A stretch of 64,000 bases of DNA from Diplocarpon mali (GCA_024741835.1 JAENRP010000049.1:138317-202316), one strand, 5' to 3'. Counted from the stretch's first letter, positions 46,619-59,301 are shown. The notes: generated by a model not told the origin, from the letters alone. Numbers and translations: made by a program.

Positions 46619-48953
46619 TAAAGTAGTCTTCTCTATACTATTAGAAGAAGCCCTTAGCTATAAGCCTTGCCTTATAACATTCTAAGGTCCTATTTATATA
46701 TATCTTAATTATAAAGACCTACTTTATTAATACTAGGTTTATATCCTTTAGCGTCGGTTCCTTTATCTATATATTATTTATAATAAAAGAGCTTATCTCC
46801 TTTTAGATTGCCTTATTCTATACTGCTTTATTCTTTAAGTTATTAATAGCTTTATTATATATCTTTAGAAGAGAGATTTTCATTATCTCCCTAGCGGCTA
46901 AGAACGTATTATCTTTATTAAAGCTCTATTGAAGTTTGAGCTTATAGATCCTATATACTATTATAGCTTAGATACACTTAGACTTGCGTTTATTTAAGGT
47001 ATCTTCTAGTTCTAAGTCTCTATTCCTCTTTAAAGGCATAGGTTTAGCTATAGGTTCTATAGGCTTATTATCTAAGGAACCGCTTTTTAATAGTAGAGGC
47101 TTATTATTATTTATACCTATTTTAAGAATATCCTTAACTATAGGTACTTTAATTAAAGGGATAATAATATTAAAGTTATTTTATACTTTAAGCAGTTTGC
47201 AGACGATAGGAATAGTCTATTCGGCCTTTAGGCGATTAGTAGGTCGTCGATTAGCAAGTGCGCTTAATATGCTTAAGCTAAGAGAGAAGGGTTATTAGTT
47301 CGGCTTAATAGTATTACTATTAAATAGTATACCTTGCGAATCTTTAAGTATGCAAAGTTTTAAGGATAGCTCCCTCTTATTTTAAGATTTATTAAACTCA
47401 ACTATTAAGGATATAATTACTTACTTTAAATCTAGCGTATATACTATCTATTACTTTATTATCTATTTAATATACTTAATAAATATATATTCTCTACCTT
47501 AATCTATTAGCTTTTTATTCTTTATACCTATAGGCTAGGACTTTAGGCTAATATAGGAGTAGCAGACGCTTTTAAAAACGCAAATATGGTCTAGGCTTAG
47601 TTTCTATCCGAAATATGCCTTATATAGCGATATTCAAGTGCTATTAACTATTGGTCTACTACCTATTCTATTTCGCAAGTATGCGTTTGCCTTAATCGCA
47701 AGGTCTTAGAATTCTAGTAGTAAGTTAGCATTTCGCAATAGAGCGCAATAGTTAGTCTTTGCTTACTAAATGCTTCGCTTAGTAATGCTATTCTAATAAG
47801 AACCTTTATATATTATAGTTAATTTATAGCAAACTCCTTATTTTGCCTATTTATTAAGCTTTGCCTTAATCTTTAATATATTATTAGACTTAATAGCTAT
47901 TAGCTTTAACTAAGTCTAGCGTTCCTTTATTACTTTTTAAGTTTTTAACTTTTCTATAAGCTTAAATTTAGTCCTAGCGCAAATAGTCTATATTTGCTAA
48001 GTAGAGTTATTTACTATTTGAGAAAACCAATTATTTCCTCTAATTGAGGTTATAAATAGTTTAATAGTATTAATAGATATTAGCGCTAGTATTGAATCTT
48101 TTTATAAACTAAGCTTAGTTTACGTCCGATTTCGAAGTTTTATTAGCTTGCAAATTTAGTATACTAAGCGATCCTTTAATACTTAGATCTTCTGTTTTAA
48201 AGTTAAGACCTTATATAGGCCTTTTAATTTCTTTAGCCTTAGATGCGCGAATCTTCTATATATTAGCTAATACTTTAATAAGCTTTCGGCTTTTAATAGC
48301 TTTAATAGCCTATTATTAGTCGATACTTTATTATTAGCAGCTAAAAAGGACTAATAATAGCAGTTTAAGGTTTTGCCGTTTTCCAATTGCAAGCCTAGCT
48401 TAAGAGTCGTTTTTAGTAAAACCGCAAGATCTACTTATAGTCTTAGCTTAAAAGTCGATTTCCTAGAAATAGTAAGATCTACTTGCAGTTCTAGCTTAAG
48501 AGTCGTATCTGACGAATTCGCGAATTTCACTTGCGATCCTAGCCTAAGAGTTATTTCCGCGAATTTCACTTATAATCTTAGCTTAAGAGTTATTATTAGT
48601 AAATTTGCAAAATCCACTTGCAGTCTTAGCTTAAGAGTCATTTTTACTAAATTTACTTATAGTCTTAGCTTAGGAGTTATCTTTAAGAATACTTTGCAAT
48701 TTACTTATAATCCTAGCTTAAGAGTTATTTTTGCGAATTTTACTTGCGATCTTAGCTTAAGAGTCTATCTATTCTCTTTATCCTCGCTTAATTGTATTAA
48801 GGTAAAGAGTGCACTTTCTTTAAAGGAATCTACTTATAGGTCTGGCTTAAAAGTTAATTTTTATAATATCACCTTTAAGATAATATAAAGTCTATCTTTG
48901 ATTTTAGCTTTAAAGATCACTTTATAATTATTATTTATAAACTATATAAATTG
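46619..48953 (-). pseudogene. Outer family-1 pol, continued: reverse transcriptase start, integrase, repeat tract
   Basis: Resumes the outer copy after the inner element. AAGTAGTCTTC here matches the sister copy at 42352 onward, confirming a single split reverse transcriptase. Integrase lies near 47300-48250 on the minus strand. A repeat tract at 48385-48850 corresponds to that of the sister, with one or two more units. The part ends at the ATTAT target of the second family. Confidence 0.8.
48385..48850 (-). repeat. Minisatellite, units of about 36-51 bp, outer copy
   Basis: Nine or so CCTAGCTTAAGAGTC-like units (near 48394, 48442, 48490, 48538, 48577, 48625, 48664, 48713, 48752, then a diverged one near 48844). 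Longer than the homologous tract at 44115-44500. Confidence 0.85.
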
Positions 48954-48958
48954 ATTAT

Positions 48959-49156
48959 TATCGTGCAGAATGGGCGGAGTCTCCACTTATTCTAAAGACC
49001 CTCCACGTGACTCCTGCTAAGTCATAGACTCTCCCTTTTCTTTCCGAAGTCTCCTTACTATATATATATTAGATAATAATATAATTAATCATCTTCTCTT
49101 ACTTCTATAAGCCTTTTAAGCGACCTAATAAAGGCCCTCTAGCCGACCGTACCATA
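48959..49156 (+). repeat. 5' LTR of family-2 element
   Basis: 198 bp, beginning TATCGTGCAGAATGGGCGG and ending GTACCATA. Less altered at its left end than its partner. Confidence 0.92.
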
Positions 49157-49168
49157 GTTATAAGCCCT
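49157..49168 (+). other. Primer-binding site, family-2 element
   Basis: GTTATAAGCCCT directly follows the LTR. It matches the complement of the initiator-Met tRNA anticodon arm (GTTATGAGCCCT) except for one G-to-A change. Confidence 0.65.
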
Positions 49169-49499
49169 ATAAGCACTTTAATATACTTTCTCTTTATATA
49201 TAACCGGCTAAAGGGCCCTTTAAGCTCTTAACCGACTTTTTAAGTATTTATAACAACTCAAAGGACCTTTATTTTCAATTAATAAATCTCCATTTTCCGA
49301 TCGAACCTTATTTGCAAACTTCATTTATATACCTAACCTTTTCACTAGACTCTATTTAATATATTTGACTCTTTAAGCATCTCTAAGCCTTGCTTTAATA
49401 CTTCTGCCTTTTAAGTAAAGTAGTTTAATAAATATATATTCTTCGCTAAGCTCTATAATATTACTATTTTTACCAATCTAAGACTCCTATTTAAGTCAA

Positions 49500-52400
49500 T
49501 TATAAAGATTAAGCCTTAAGCTCCCTTTATATAAGAGCTTAAAGAACTGGAAACGGCTAACCTCTATATAGTATACGCGAGGTTATATAAAGAGTATACA
49601 ACGACTCTATCCGAATAGATTTACGCCCGCTTTCCCTTAGGAGATCTATTAAAGGCTCCTCTTCTATAGGCTTCTTATAAGGATATTAAAGATAAATATA
49701 AAATCCTAATAAAGGAGTACTATATGCGTAAGGAAACTTAAAAGACCTAATGCAAATACTATAAGCTACTTTTAGAATAGGTCTTTAAAACCGTCAATAG
49801 AACGCTCCTAGCTTTTATAATAGCTTAAGCACAAATCCAAGCTAAGAAGCTCTCCTCTTTAATACCTAATAGAGATACTCTTATAATTAGAACTACTACT
49901 AATAACCTATATTCTATTTTAGTAAACTAGCAACTCTTACTTTAAGGCCTAGTATCTATTTTAAAGTATGATATTGCGCCTTCTAATAAGGCTATTTAGT
50001 CTTAGATAAGGCTCTAGTATTGCGACGTATTACGCTAAGGTAAGATTAAGAGAACTAATACTTAGCAGTAGATCTAGGAGTAGCAGGAGGCATACCACTT
50101 AATAGAATAATACAGTCTTCTTAAGATTAAAGGAAGACTAAGAGTTACTGACTTTTTAGACTTAATTATAGTAAAGATTAATCTAAGTTAGGCGATTCGC
50201 TTAAAGGAGGAAATCATTACTAATAAGCAAATAGGAACCCTATATAAGCATAACCTAATGCAGCTAAGCCGCGCCCTAGCGGGTATTAAATCTAATAGAG
50301 CGATCGATAATAAAGGGCTAGCAGTTTTTACTACTCAAAAGTCTCTCTTAGATGCCGAAACCCCTTTACAAGCTCTAGCAAGCAGCTTCCGAAATCGCTC
50401 TATAAGCTTTAAAAGGGAGATTAGGCCTAAGTACCCTTATAAAGGCTTTAAAAATCACTATTAGAAGCCTTAGGACTATCGGAAACTATTATATACTATA
50501 AATAGGCGCAAGGAAAATATAAAGGTTCTCCCCTTATAAAAGGAGGTCCTACAAATACAAAAGGCGTTAAACGCAAGAGACTAGTTTAAAGGTCTTTAAG
50601 CATAGCTTAAAGAAAATGATATTATAATAATAGCAATTAATAAATTTAAAGGAAAGGTTTCAGCCTTTAAAGAGGATAGTTTAAGCAAAAGGGAGAACTT
50701 ACTAGTCTTTATAGTAATAGATCCCTTTGCCTTTAACGCTTTTGAAGAATTATTCAATATCTATTACCTTTTTAAGCTAAAATGCCACTTGCTCTCCTTA
50801 AGTACGCTCTTTAATAATTGCGCGGTTATTTATATTATTAATTCAAAGGATTTACTTATCGCAAGTACCTTTAAGCCTTCTGGCGACTTATAGCAATATA
50901 TTAAAGCAGGTACTTTAAGACTCCTAATTATTAAGAGAGGTAATAGATATATAGCAAACTCTCTTTTATAGTATAACAGCTCTCCTATAAGGATAATACT
51001 TTATAATATTGCTATTATAAAGGAGTTTACTATTAATATTATCTTAAAGAGGCTCCTTATAGATAAGGGTTTTTAGTACTTTAGAGTAGACCTTACTTTG
51101 CGCTTTAAAAGCATTAGAGATTTTATAAAGCGAGCTTAATTAAAGCGTTGCTATAATCTCGTTTTCTTTAAATATAAGCCTATCAATTATTTAGATCTTT
51201 TAAATATGCTTTAATATAACTTCTCTACTTTAATAGCATTCCTTATAGCTAAGATAATACTCTATAATAGGTTTTAGTTTAGCTATATACCTACTAAGGT
51301 GCGGGATAATAATATATATACTTAGTACCTTCGCGCTAGCTACCTAGGCGCAGAGGCTCTTTAAGCACTAGTCAAGTGCGCTAGGAGAGTGAAGATTAAG
51401 GAAATATAAAGGCTAAAGTGCCCTATATGCATAGTAGCATTTGCTAAGTAAGTTATTTCTTACGCTACCTTTGAGAACTGATCTTTAAAGCCCTTCTTTA
51501 AGATCTCCTAGGATCTCTTTAACTTTTTAAATAACTTATATAATAGTTGCTTATAGGTTCTTTTAATTAAGGACAAGTATAGTAGTATACTTTAGACATT
51601 TCTATTAAGATCGAAGGGCAAAGACGTAGTTATAGAGGTCCTCTAGGCCTTTGAAGCATAAGTGAAATACTAATATAGGCTTTTAATTTGCAAGATTAGG
51701 CAAGATAATAACACTTTAATGATCTCCTTAAGAAAAGACTCTTTTATAAAGTACTAAAGATAGGTAAAAGAGAAGGGAATCGATTTAGAGCTTACTCCTA
51801 CCTATATATATTAATCGAATAGAGGCGCAAAGCGAGTAAGAAGGGAGTTGATTAAACGCTTTATTAAAATAAGAATCCACGCTAGGCTTTTAGCGAGCCT
51901 TTGGCCGAAGGTTGTAAAGGCTGCTATATACCTTTATAATATCTCCTTACTCGCTAGGAAGAAGATGATCTTACTAAGCGAGGCTCTTTATAGTTAATTT
52001 AAGTAGTATTTTCGATTCTATAAGCCGCTGCTTATTAAGCAGATGATAGCAAGCTTAAAGCCTAACTAAAGTTGCGTTTATATATATAGTGCTTGCGTAT
52101 ACCCTTTAATTAAGGAGAGGGAGGCAGGAAGGGACTGCCGAACCTTTAAAATTGAACTATAAAGGCACTTAGGTTACTTAATTAGATATATTACCTCTAA
52201 TATTTATAAAATCTAAGTTCCTATACTCTAATAAGTAATAACAACTTATAATATCGAATTCGATAAGTCTCTCTTTTATAGTCTAAAAGCTAAGCGCGCA
52301 AATCCTATATCGCGCTAAGAACTTAAGATAATCCTTTAATTGATCGGAAAGGGAGAGGGAGCTTAGAACACTAAGTTTAAAAGCATTTTCGAAGAATTAA

Positions 52401-54890
52401 AGCTTATCGTAAGGCCGAACGCAATCGCCGCAAAAGAAGCCGCTATATAAGAAGAGCCTATATTATAGACTAATGCTACTCTATAGCCTTTAACTAATAA
52501 TATAAAAGGCCTTAACTTAAATCCAAATTCTTTAAAAGACCCGCTTAAAAACTTAAGGGTAGAAGCAAGCGAACTAGAAGCCACTTCGCTAGTCTTTAAA
52601 AAGGCAAATGGCGACTAGAGCTTAAGGGTAATAATTCCCTATAAAGGCCCTACCGAAGAAGGAACTATAGACGACTTTAAGGGAGTCTTTAAAGACGAGT
52701 TTTATAAGGCGATCGGCAGATCTCTAGCTACTATTTTATATAAGAATAGAGATAGCTTAAAGGCTTTAAGACAAAGTCTTCAATTATAAAGGTAGGCCTT
52801 AGTAAACTCTAGTAAAAGGCTAGAGGCACTACTGCTAAGATCTAGGAGAAGCTCTAATAGTCTTATAAGAAGCGACCTAGTAAAAGGAGTAGGCTTTAAT
52901 AATATAATACCTTAAGTTATAATACTAGCTCAAAGACTATAGGCTTAAGAGATAGAGCTACCTAGACTCCTAAAGGAACCTTTAGTAATAATAAAAATAG
53001 AGGAGGAGACTTATAGAGAAAAGCATAAAGAGGAACTCCCTCTTCTTAAGCAAAAGAGGATAAGACGCTTAAGCGTTAAGTAATAAGAGACTTTAAAAGT
53101 ATATACTACTACTTTAGAATATATGCTCTTTTAAAGTAATATTAATCTACCTTACTCCCTATATATGTAGGAGTTTATATTAACCTTTTAAGCGAATGAA
53201 TAGATAAGAGAGGATAAGAAGGACTATTTAACGGTTTATATAATTATTAAAGCTATAGTTAATAGTTAGGCAAAGGATAAAGCGCAGTCTCTTAACCGCC
53301 TATAGTACTAAGGCTCTTTGCCAAAGCCTTCGAAAGGATAGCTGAACTTAGAGAAGCACCCTTTTAGCAAACGATTTAAGGAAGGAGGGCGCTAGGAGAT
53401 TAGGAATTTAAAATCTCAGAGTTGCTAGAAAATCGTATAAAGGGATTATTCAAAACCCCTGCTAATACTATTAAAATAGGTTTTTACCTATAAGGTTAAT
53501 AGCTCTAGCAAGCTTCTAAAGTGCTAATTATAGCTAGTTATATAAGAGGATCTTTAAGATAAGGCTTTAATTTTCTTAACTTATATAGCTACGCTTATAG
53601 TAAGGTCTTTTAAAGTACTAATAGCGCTTGCTATATACTTTGATATAAAAGTAAAGCAGTTCGATATTATTAATGCGTTTATTAACGCTCCTAAAGACCT
53701 AAGGAGTACTTTAATCATATGCTTCCTATTAGATGGCTTTAAGTGCCTTAGTATAGTAGTAGAATTAGACCGCGCACTCTATAGGTTAAAAGACTTTCTA
53801 GCGCTATAGTATAAGAACTTTGTAAGAACGCTTAAAGGCCTTTAACTCAAGCTATTAGGCAAAGAGCCTTATATTTTTATAATAAAGGATCATATAGTCT
53901 TTATAGCATTTTATATTAACGATATTCAAGTGTTATATAAGGCCTTTAACTTAAATTGGGCGATTCGTCTAATTGAAGATTTAAAAAGGGCATATAAGCT
54001 TACTATTATAAGAGATATCTCCTAGTTCCTTAAAGTAAGGATTATTTAAAATAAGAAGGTAAAAAGGATCTCTTTAATTTATAATACCTATATTAAGAAG
54101 ATCGCTCAAAAGTTCGGAGCTAATATAAGAAGAGTGCTTAATACTCTACTATTAAAGAAGGAGTTTATTAAGAACTTAGGGCAAGCTTCCTTAGAAAAGG
54201 TAAAGGAGTATTAAGAGAAAATAAACTCTATTCTCTATATAGCAATTATAATACGCTTAGATATTGCATTTATAGCCTTCCAATTGTCTTTCTTTCTAAT
54301 TAATCTAAGCTTTAAGTACCTCTTAGCTGCAGATTAGATACTTTAATACTTATATAATATATGCTTTTTAAGAATTGCCTATAACTTTAAGGCTAAGGAA
54401 TACTAATTGGTCGCATCTTTAAATGCTTCTTTTAAAGATGATTAAAAGACCTGCAGATCCTTTTAAGGATATATCTTCTTCCTATTTAAAGGACTGATTA
54501 TTTAAAAAGCAAATCGCTAAGTAACTATCATACTCTCTTTTACTAAAGTAGAACTCTATAGTATGGTTTCTACTATAAAGGAGATAATAGCTATAAAACG
54601 CCTCTTTAAGGAGATTCGCATAAATTCCCTTTTTAAATGGAATATATATTGCAATAACTAATAGACGATTCGGCTAATTATTATAAAGAATAAGAAGATT
54701 AAGATAAGCCTTTAATATATCGAAATTAGTAATATATAGATCTGCTAAGAGTATTAGAAAGGAAGCTTTTAGATAATCTACCTCCCTATTAAGGAGATAT
54801 ACGTAGATAGGCTTATTAAGAACTTAAACTATTAGAAGTTTAAAAGCTTTATTCATTTATTAAACCTTTAAAGCTTTTAAATAATTATTT
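49500..54890 (+). pseudogene. Family-2 gag-pol polyprotein, RIP-degraded
   Basis: Gag-like sequence runs from about 49500, with an open part at 50258-50464. A GAG-pre-integrase block (YLGAEAL, ALVKCARRVKIKEI, LKCPICIVAFAK) is at 51340-51450, and integrase follows to about 52300 (NRGAKRVRRELIKRFIKIR). Reverse transcriptase near 53560-54200 has FDIINAFINAP, and RNase H near 54520-54800 ends at LIKNLNYQKFKSFIHLL. The reverse transcriptase active site YVDD reads YIND at 53912-53923, losing the first catalytic Asp by a G-to-A change. TAG and TAA codons sit at expected Gln positions throughout. Not expressible as a polyprotein. Confidence 0.85.
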
Positions 54891-56357
54891 AATAACTTAT
54901 ACTTATTAGTAAGTAGTTACTTATTATTAAGAGACTTATACTTATAAGCTCTTACTCTCTTATAGTTATATTTATTTATTTTCTCTTATAAAGTATACTA
55001 TAAAAGCTTCTCCTTTTTTAAAAATATAAAATAAGTAATATTCCTAAGCTGCTATTATAAGGCGTAACCCTCTCTTAGATTCTCTTAGCTAAGGTTAAGA
55101 GCTAAGATACTATAGCTAAAAGCTTTATATAGATCTCCTTTTAAAAGAGGCCTATTAGCATTCCCTTAGCCAAAGGCCTATTGGCAAATATACTAGCGAT
55201 AGCAGGGGTAAAGGCAAAGGGTATAGCAAAGGCGATAGGAGTAAGGGCGGCAAAGGCGGCGGCAAGGATAGGCGTAGCGATAGCAAGGGCTAGGGAGACA
55301 AATAGGGAGACTATAGCAATAGCTGCGATAGCAAAGGCAAAGGGGATAGGAGCAGCAGCGGCAATAGGGGCGAACGGGTCTAAGCTAAAGGGGCTAAGAG
55401 CGAATGGGAATAATACGCTAAGAGTAGGAAAGGCAGCAATACTACTATTTGTAAAAGTGGCAGGCCTTTCTAGCACTAGGGTCTAATCGCTCTTATCTTT
55501 TAAAATTAACCTAAAAATTAATAAGACTTAACAAATGTACTATAGAAGCTTTAAAGTATACCCTTTACTATATTAAGCAGTAGTATTACCTCCTCCTTAA
55601 AGGCACTGTAGGCGTAGGCTGATATAATAGCCTTTTAAAAGGCAAGGAGAGGTCCGCTGGCCTACTAGTAGCTATTACTTAATACTATATAATAAATGCA
55701 ATATATACTAAAGGTACTATTAAAGTATTAATAATCGAGATTACTAGTACTTTTGTATGTGATATAACGCACGCATGCGTTATTATACTCTATTATAGGC
55801 TTAAGTATATGGCGCATAGCAGGGGTAGGGCTCTTAGGTAGCGGCAGCAGCAGCAAGGGCAGCGGTAGTAGTAGGAGCGATAGCAGCGGCGGCTTATTGC
55901 CTAGTAGGCGCTAGGACGATCGCACTAAGGTTATAGCTCTTAAAGGAGCGCTAGCGACCTAGCGCAAAGTTAGTATAACGCAAGGTATAAGGACTTTAAA
56001 GGTCTTACTTTGCAAGGACGGCCAGGGCTATAATAAGCAAGAGTTCCTTTTATATTTAAAAATTATTAATATAAAGATAATATTTTTAAATAATAAAAGA
56101 AGGTTATTTTTAAAAAAAGGGAAGGAGAACCTTTACGATAGAAATACTCTATAGGAAGCCTAATAGAATACTAGTATAGAATTGCAAAGATTCTTAAGCG
56201 CGCTTATTACTTATAGTAACCCTTCTCGTTTTAAAAGGAATAACCTTTAAAGGGGCGATATATGAGATAAAGCCTCTTTTCCTTATAATTGCTATTTTTT
56301 CTTTTATTTTATCTATATAGCTAAGCGATTTTAAAAGCATCGCCTAATTAAGGGGTA
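54890..56357 (+). other. Family-2 3' region with Ala/Gly/Lys-coding low-complexity blocks
   Basis: No retroelement domain is visible between RNase H and the 3' LTR. At 55180-55460 a purine-rich GCAAAGGC/GCGATAGC-type tract stands out from the surrounding AT-rich sequence and stays open in both strands' frames (Ala/Gly/Lys-rich on plus). A second GCA/GCG trinucleotide tract lies at 55835-55895. A short polypurine stretch (AAGGGG) precedes the LTR. Confidence 0.6.
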
Positions 56358-56555
56358 TATTATATAAAATAGGCGGAGTCTCTACTTATTCTAAAGACCC
56401 TCTATATAACTCCTATTAAGTTATAGACTCTCCTTTTTCTTTCCGAAGTCTCCTTACTATATATATATTAGATAATAATATAATTAATCATCTTCTCCTA
56501 CTTTTGCAAGCCTCCTAAGCGACCTAATGAAGGCCCTCTAGCTGACCGCACCACA
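56358..56555 (+). repeat. 3' LTR of family-2 element
   Basis: 198 bp. Its first 19 bases differ from the 5' LTR only by transitions (TATTATATAAAATAGG against TATCGTGCAGAATGGG). Confidence 0.92.
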
Positions 56556-56560
56556 ATTAT

Positions 56561-58386
56561 TAAAAACTCCTATACAATTCAACTCTATATAGATCTTATA
56601 GTTAGATAAAAGATTAATACTTAAGCTAGGTATAAGGAGAATATTTTATAAAAGGAAAGAAACGCTAGTAACATTTATCTCTACTATAACTATTAAATCT
56701 ATATATAACCTTTTACTATTAACCTTAATAAAGCGCCTTTTTATTTTAGTAAGCGGGCCTTTAAATAGGTAGGGTTTATCAGTTATATATGCTATATAAC
56801 TAGTATCACTATACTAGTTGGATTCAAGGATCTTATAAAGATCGGCTTTTAAGATATAGGTATCTTTATTATAATTATTATCTGAATTATCGGAAGTGGA
56901 TTTAGGTTTAGATAACCTACTATTATTATTAGAGGTATTTATTAAAGTTTTAGCTAAATAGCCTTTTCCTTTACCTTTGCCTTTCCTTAATAGTTGCGGC
57001 CTTCGGTAGGATAAGGGCAGTTTGCTTCTTAACTTCTGCTTCGATTGCTTCTTAATATTAAAGCTAGCGACTATATTAATCAATTGCCTTTTAACTTTAC
57101 AATTAGTAATATTATAAGCACTATTATAGAAGTAGTATCCCTGATAAGCTCAAGGGCTTATCCTGCGCTCCTTCCTCTTCTTAGGCTTATTATTGCCCTA
57201 TAACGCGGCATTTGCCGATTTAGAGCGTCCTTCGAGGTCTTACTCAATAGTTCGAAGGAGGTCGATCTTCTTATAAATCTTAAGGTTAGGTTAGATAAGA
57301 AGAGATTGTTTCGCAATAGCAAACTTAAAAAGGAGGCTATTAAATAGGAAACTAAAAAGCTAAGTTTCCTTAAAAGTTATAGCCATCTTAGGATCTGCGG
57401 CTTTTACTCTCCTCTTTACTTTATATAATATAGATTAAGTAAAGTTTATATTTATATCTATATCCTTATTATCTTTATCTTTTCTATATTAAAATAAAGT
57501 GATCTACTATAATAGATGCTAGGTATTAAAGGCAGTTGTTTAAGAGTATTTTACCTTTAAAGTATCTTATCTTATCTTTGCATTATTATAAACTTAAATA
57601 AAATCTCAATCTTTATTATTTAAACTTCTATTAATCTTAAGCTTACATTTAGCTAAAGCCAGCTTATACTCCTTCTCCTTTTCTATATTTAAAATCTGCC
57701 TTTAGGATTCTTAATTATTATCTACTAAAGCTCTTAAGCTAAGCTTATTTAGTATATTTAGCAAATCCTTAGCAGTTATATTAGCTATTGAAGTAGAAGT
57801 AGACGAATTAGTAGAAGGAGTATAGGAGGCTATTCTTACGTATTTAATAAGTGTCTTTTAAATCGCTATTTCGATGCCTTTGCTCTTAAAGTAAAGCTCT
57901 AAATCGTCGAACTATTATTGCTAGTTCTTTCGAAAGAGTTAAAGGTCTCTAGGCCTAGTGTTTCGATCGGAATTGAAAGCTATTGCCATTTCGAATAGAA
58001 TTGCATTAAAATTAAATAAATTAAATAGTTGAAGGCACTCCTTCTATCGAAAAGTCGAAATGATTAAATAGCGGTATTATAGAAGTATTAAATGGGGAGG
58101 AAGTCCTCTTATTAAAAAGGGTTTTTAGGCTATAACGCAGGGAATCATACCTCTTATAAAATATAGTAAAGCAAGGAATCATACCTCTTATAGTACTAAA
58201 GGGTTATAAAGCAAGGAATCACACCTCTTGCAATATAGGTTAGCTAAATAGGGAATCATACCTTTTATTCGCCGATTGCTCGCCTCTTACTATAAGTTTC
58301 GTTCAACTTCTTATTAATAGTTGCAGCGTAAGTGCTTTCTAAAGGAAGTTAATAATCTATTATCGGTCTATCTAAGGCTTATAACC
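56561..58386 (-). pseudogene. Outer family-1 gag/protease region, RIP-degraded
   Basis: Homologous to the inner gag region 44600-46020. One longer open piece at 57083-56814 (minus) carries KKQSKQKLRSKLPLSYRR, RKGKGKGKGYLAKTLI and an Asn/Ser/Asp-rich stretch. Ends at the primer-binding site 58375-58386. Confidence 0.75.
58375..58386 (-). other. Primer-binding site, outer family-1 element
   Basis: Minus-strand GGTTATAAGCCT immediately inside LTR D, identical to the inner copy. Confidence 0.65.
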
Positions 58387-58581
58387 TATTAAGCTTAAGT
58401 AAGTTGGCGCAATAGGTAAAAGAGGCTTCTAAAGGTCGATGGTCGATATATTAGTAAGAGTTAAGGAAGGAAGGTTACCCCTTTCTTCCCTATAGCTATA
58501 TACGTATTAATATCCTACTGACTAAGCAGTAGGGTCATATGATAATACATCGGAGTGATAGCTGTATCACCCATCTCAATA
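58387..58581 (-). repeat. LTR D (5' LTR of outer family-1 element)
   Basis: 195 bp from TATTAAG to CTCAATA. Followed by target duplicate GCTAT and the continuation of the older gag. Confidence 0.93.
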
Positions 58582-59293
58582 GCTATTACATTTAATTGCA
58601 AACCAGGCCTATTAACTCATATAAAAGGCGATAAATCTGCCTTAGATATATGGGAAGCTTTTTAAAAATAGTATAAAGGATCTGGAATAGTGCTTAAATA
58701 TAATATTATACAGACCTATATTACTATTAAATATAATAACTTCAACTCACTCAAAGCTTATATCATCGCCTTTAGGCTTTCAATCACTAAATTAGAAGCT
58801 CTCGACTCTGCCCCTCCCTCTTACTAGCACCTAATTATATTTATTACTAGCTGTTCTAATAGATGGTCCATTTAGGCAGATCGATAACGCTCTAACCTTC
58901 GCTTAGCTATAGCAGCTGGATAAAAATCAGAAATTACGCTTAAAGCTCTTATTAAAGATATTACTAATAAAGCTTAAGCCTTATAGAATTTAAAAATAAA
59001 TAGAACTGTCTTATATAGTAATAAATTAGCTAGTAAGCCGCATTTATCTAATTATAAGAAGTTAGAAAATAAGGGAGGTTTTAAAGACTTAAAGAAGAGC
59101 ACCTTTAGGAATACTACTACCTCCCTTAACTCCTCCTATCCTTATTGCAAGCAACTAAAGCTATACTATAAGGTAGAAGATTGCTTTGCAATTAATAAAT
59201 TGAAAAGAGAGGCCTAGGAGAAGGATTTAAGGAAGAAGTATATATTCTATTACCTTAAAGGCAAGGACAATAAGTCCTTGCTATTATCACTAA
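58582..59293 (+). pseudogene. Copia-like gag, 3' part (oldest element), RIP-degraded
   Basis: Continues the gag split at 38683 (AITFNCKPGLLTHIKGDKSA, then QYKGSGIVLKYN and YNNFNSLKAYIIAFRLSI). A zinc-knuckle-like segment near 59140 reads YPYCKQLKLYYKVEDC, with Tyr and Leu where the first Cys and the His are expected. The frame ends just before TGTAACGG at 59294. No integrase or reverse transcriptase of this element is visible, so the rest is missing or replaced by the Gypsy element. Confidence 0.72.
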
Positions 59294-59301
59294 TGTAACG
59301 G

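Larger units (their letters stand above)
48959..56555 (+). mobile_element. Ty1/copia LTR retrotransposon, family 2
   Basis: 7597 bp with 198-bp LTRs at 48959-49156 and 56358-56555, flanked by target duplication ATTAT (48954-48958 and 56556-56560). LTR ends are TATCGTGC and GCACCACA, near-inverted and consistent with an original TG...CA. The sister family-1 copy shows the empty site near 44592-44600. Coding order is gag, integrase, reverse transcriptase, RNase H. About 1.5 kb with no recognised domain lies between RNase H and the 3' LTR. Confidence 0.92.
38684..58581 (-). mobile_element. Outer Ty1/copia LTR retrotransposon (family 1), itself invaded twice
   Basis: Bounded by two 195-bp LTRs (38684-38878 and 58387-58581) with inverted ends TATTGAG...CTCAATA and flanked by a 5-bp target duplication GCTAT (38679-38683 and 58582-58586). 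Read on the minus strand the order is gag, integrase, reverse transcriptase, RNase H, the copia order. It is interrupted by a sister copy at 40516-46618 and by a second family at 48959-56555. Removing both leaves about 6.2 kb, the same size as the sister. Every coding part has many TAA/TAG stops. Confidence 0.9.

Noticed and set aside
55141..55476. 111-residue minus-strand Ala/Phe/Ile-rich frame resembling membrane helices
   Set aside because: Reverse of a purine-rich low-complexity tract; hydrophobicity follows from composition.
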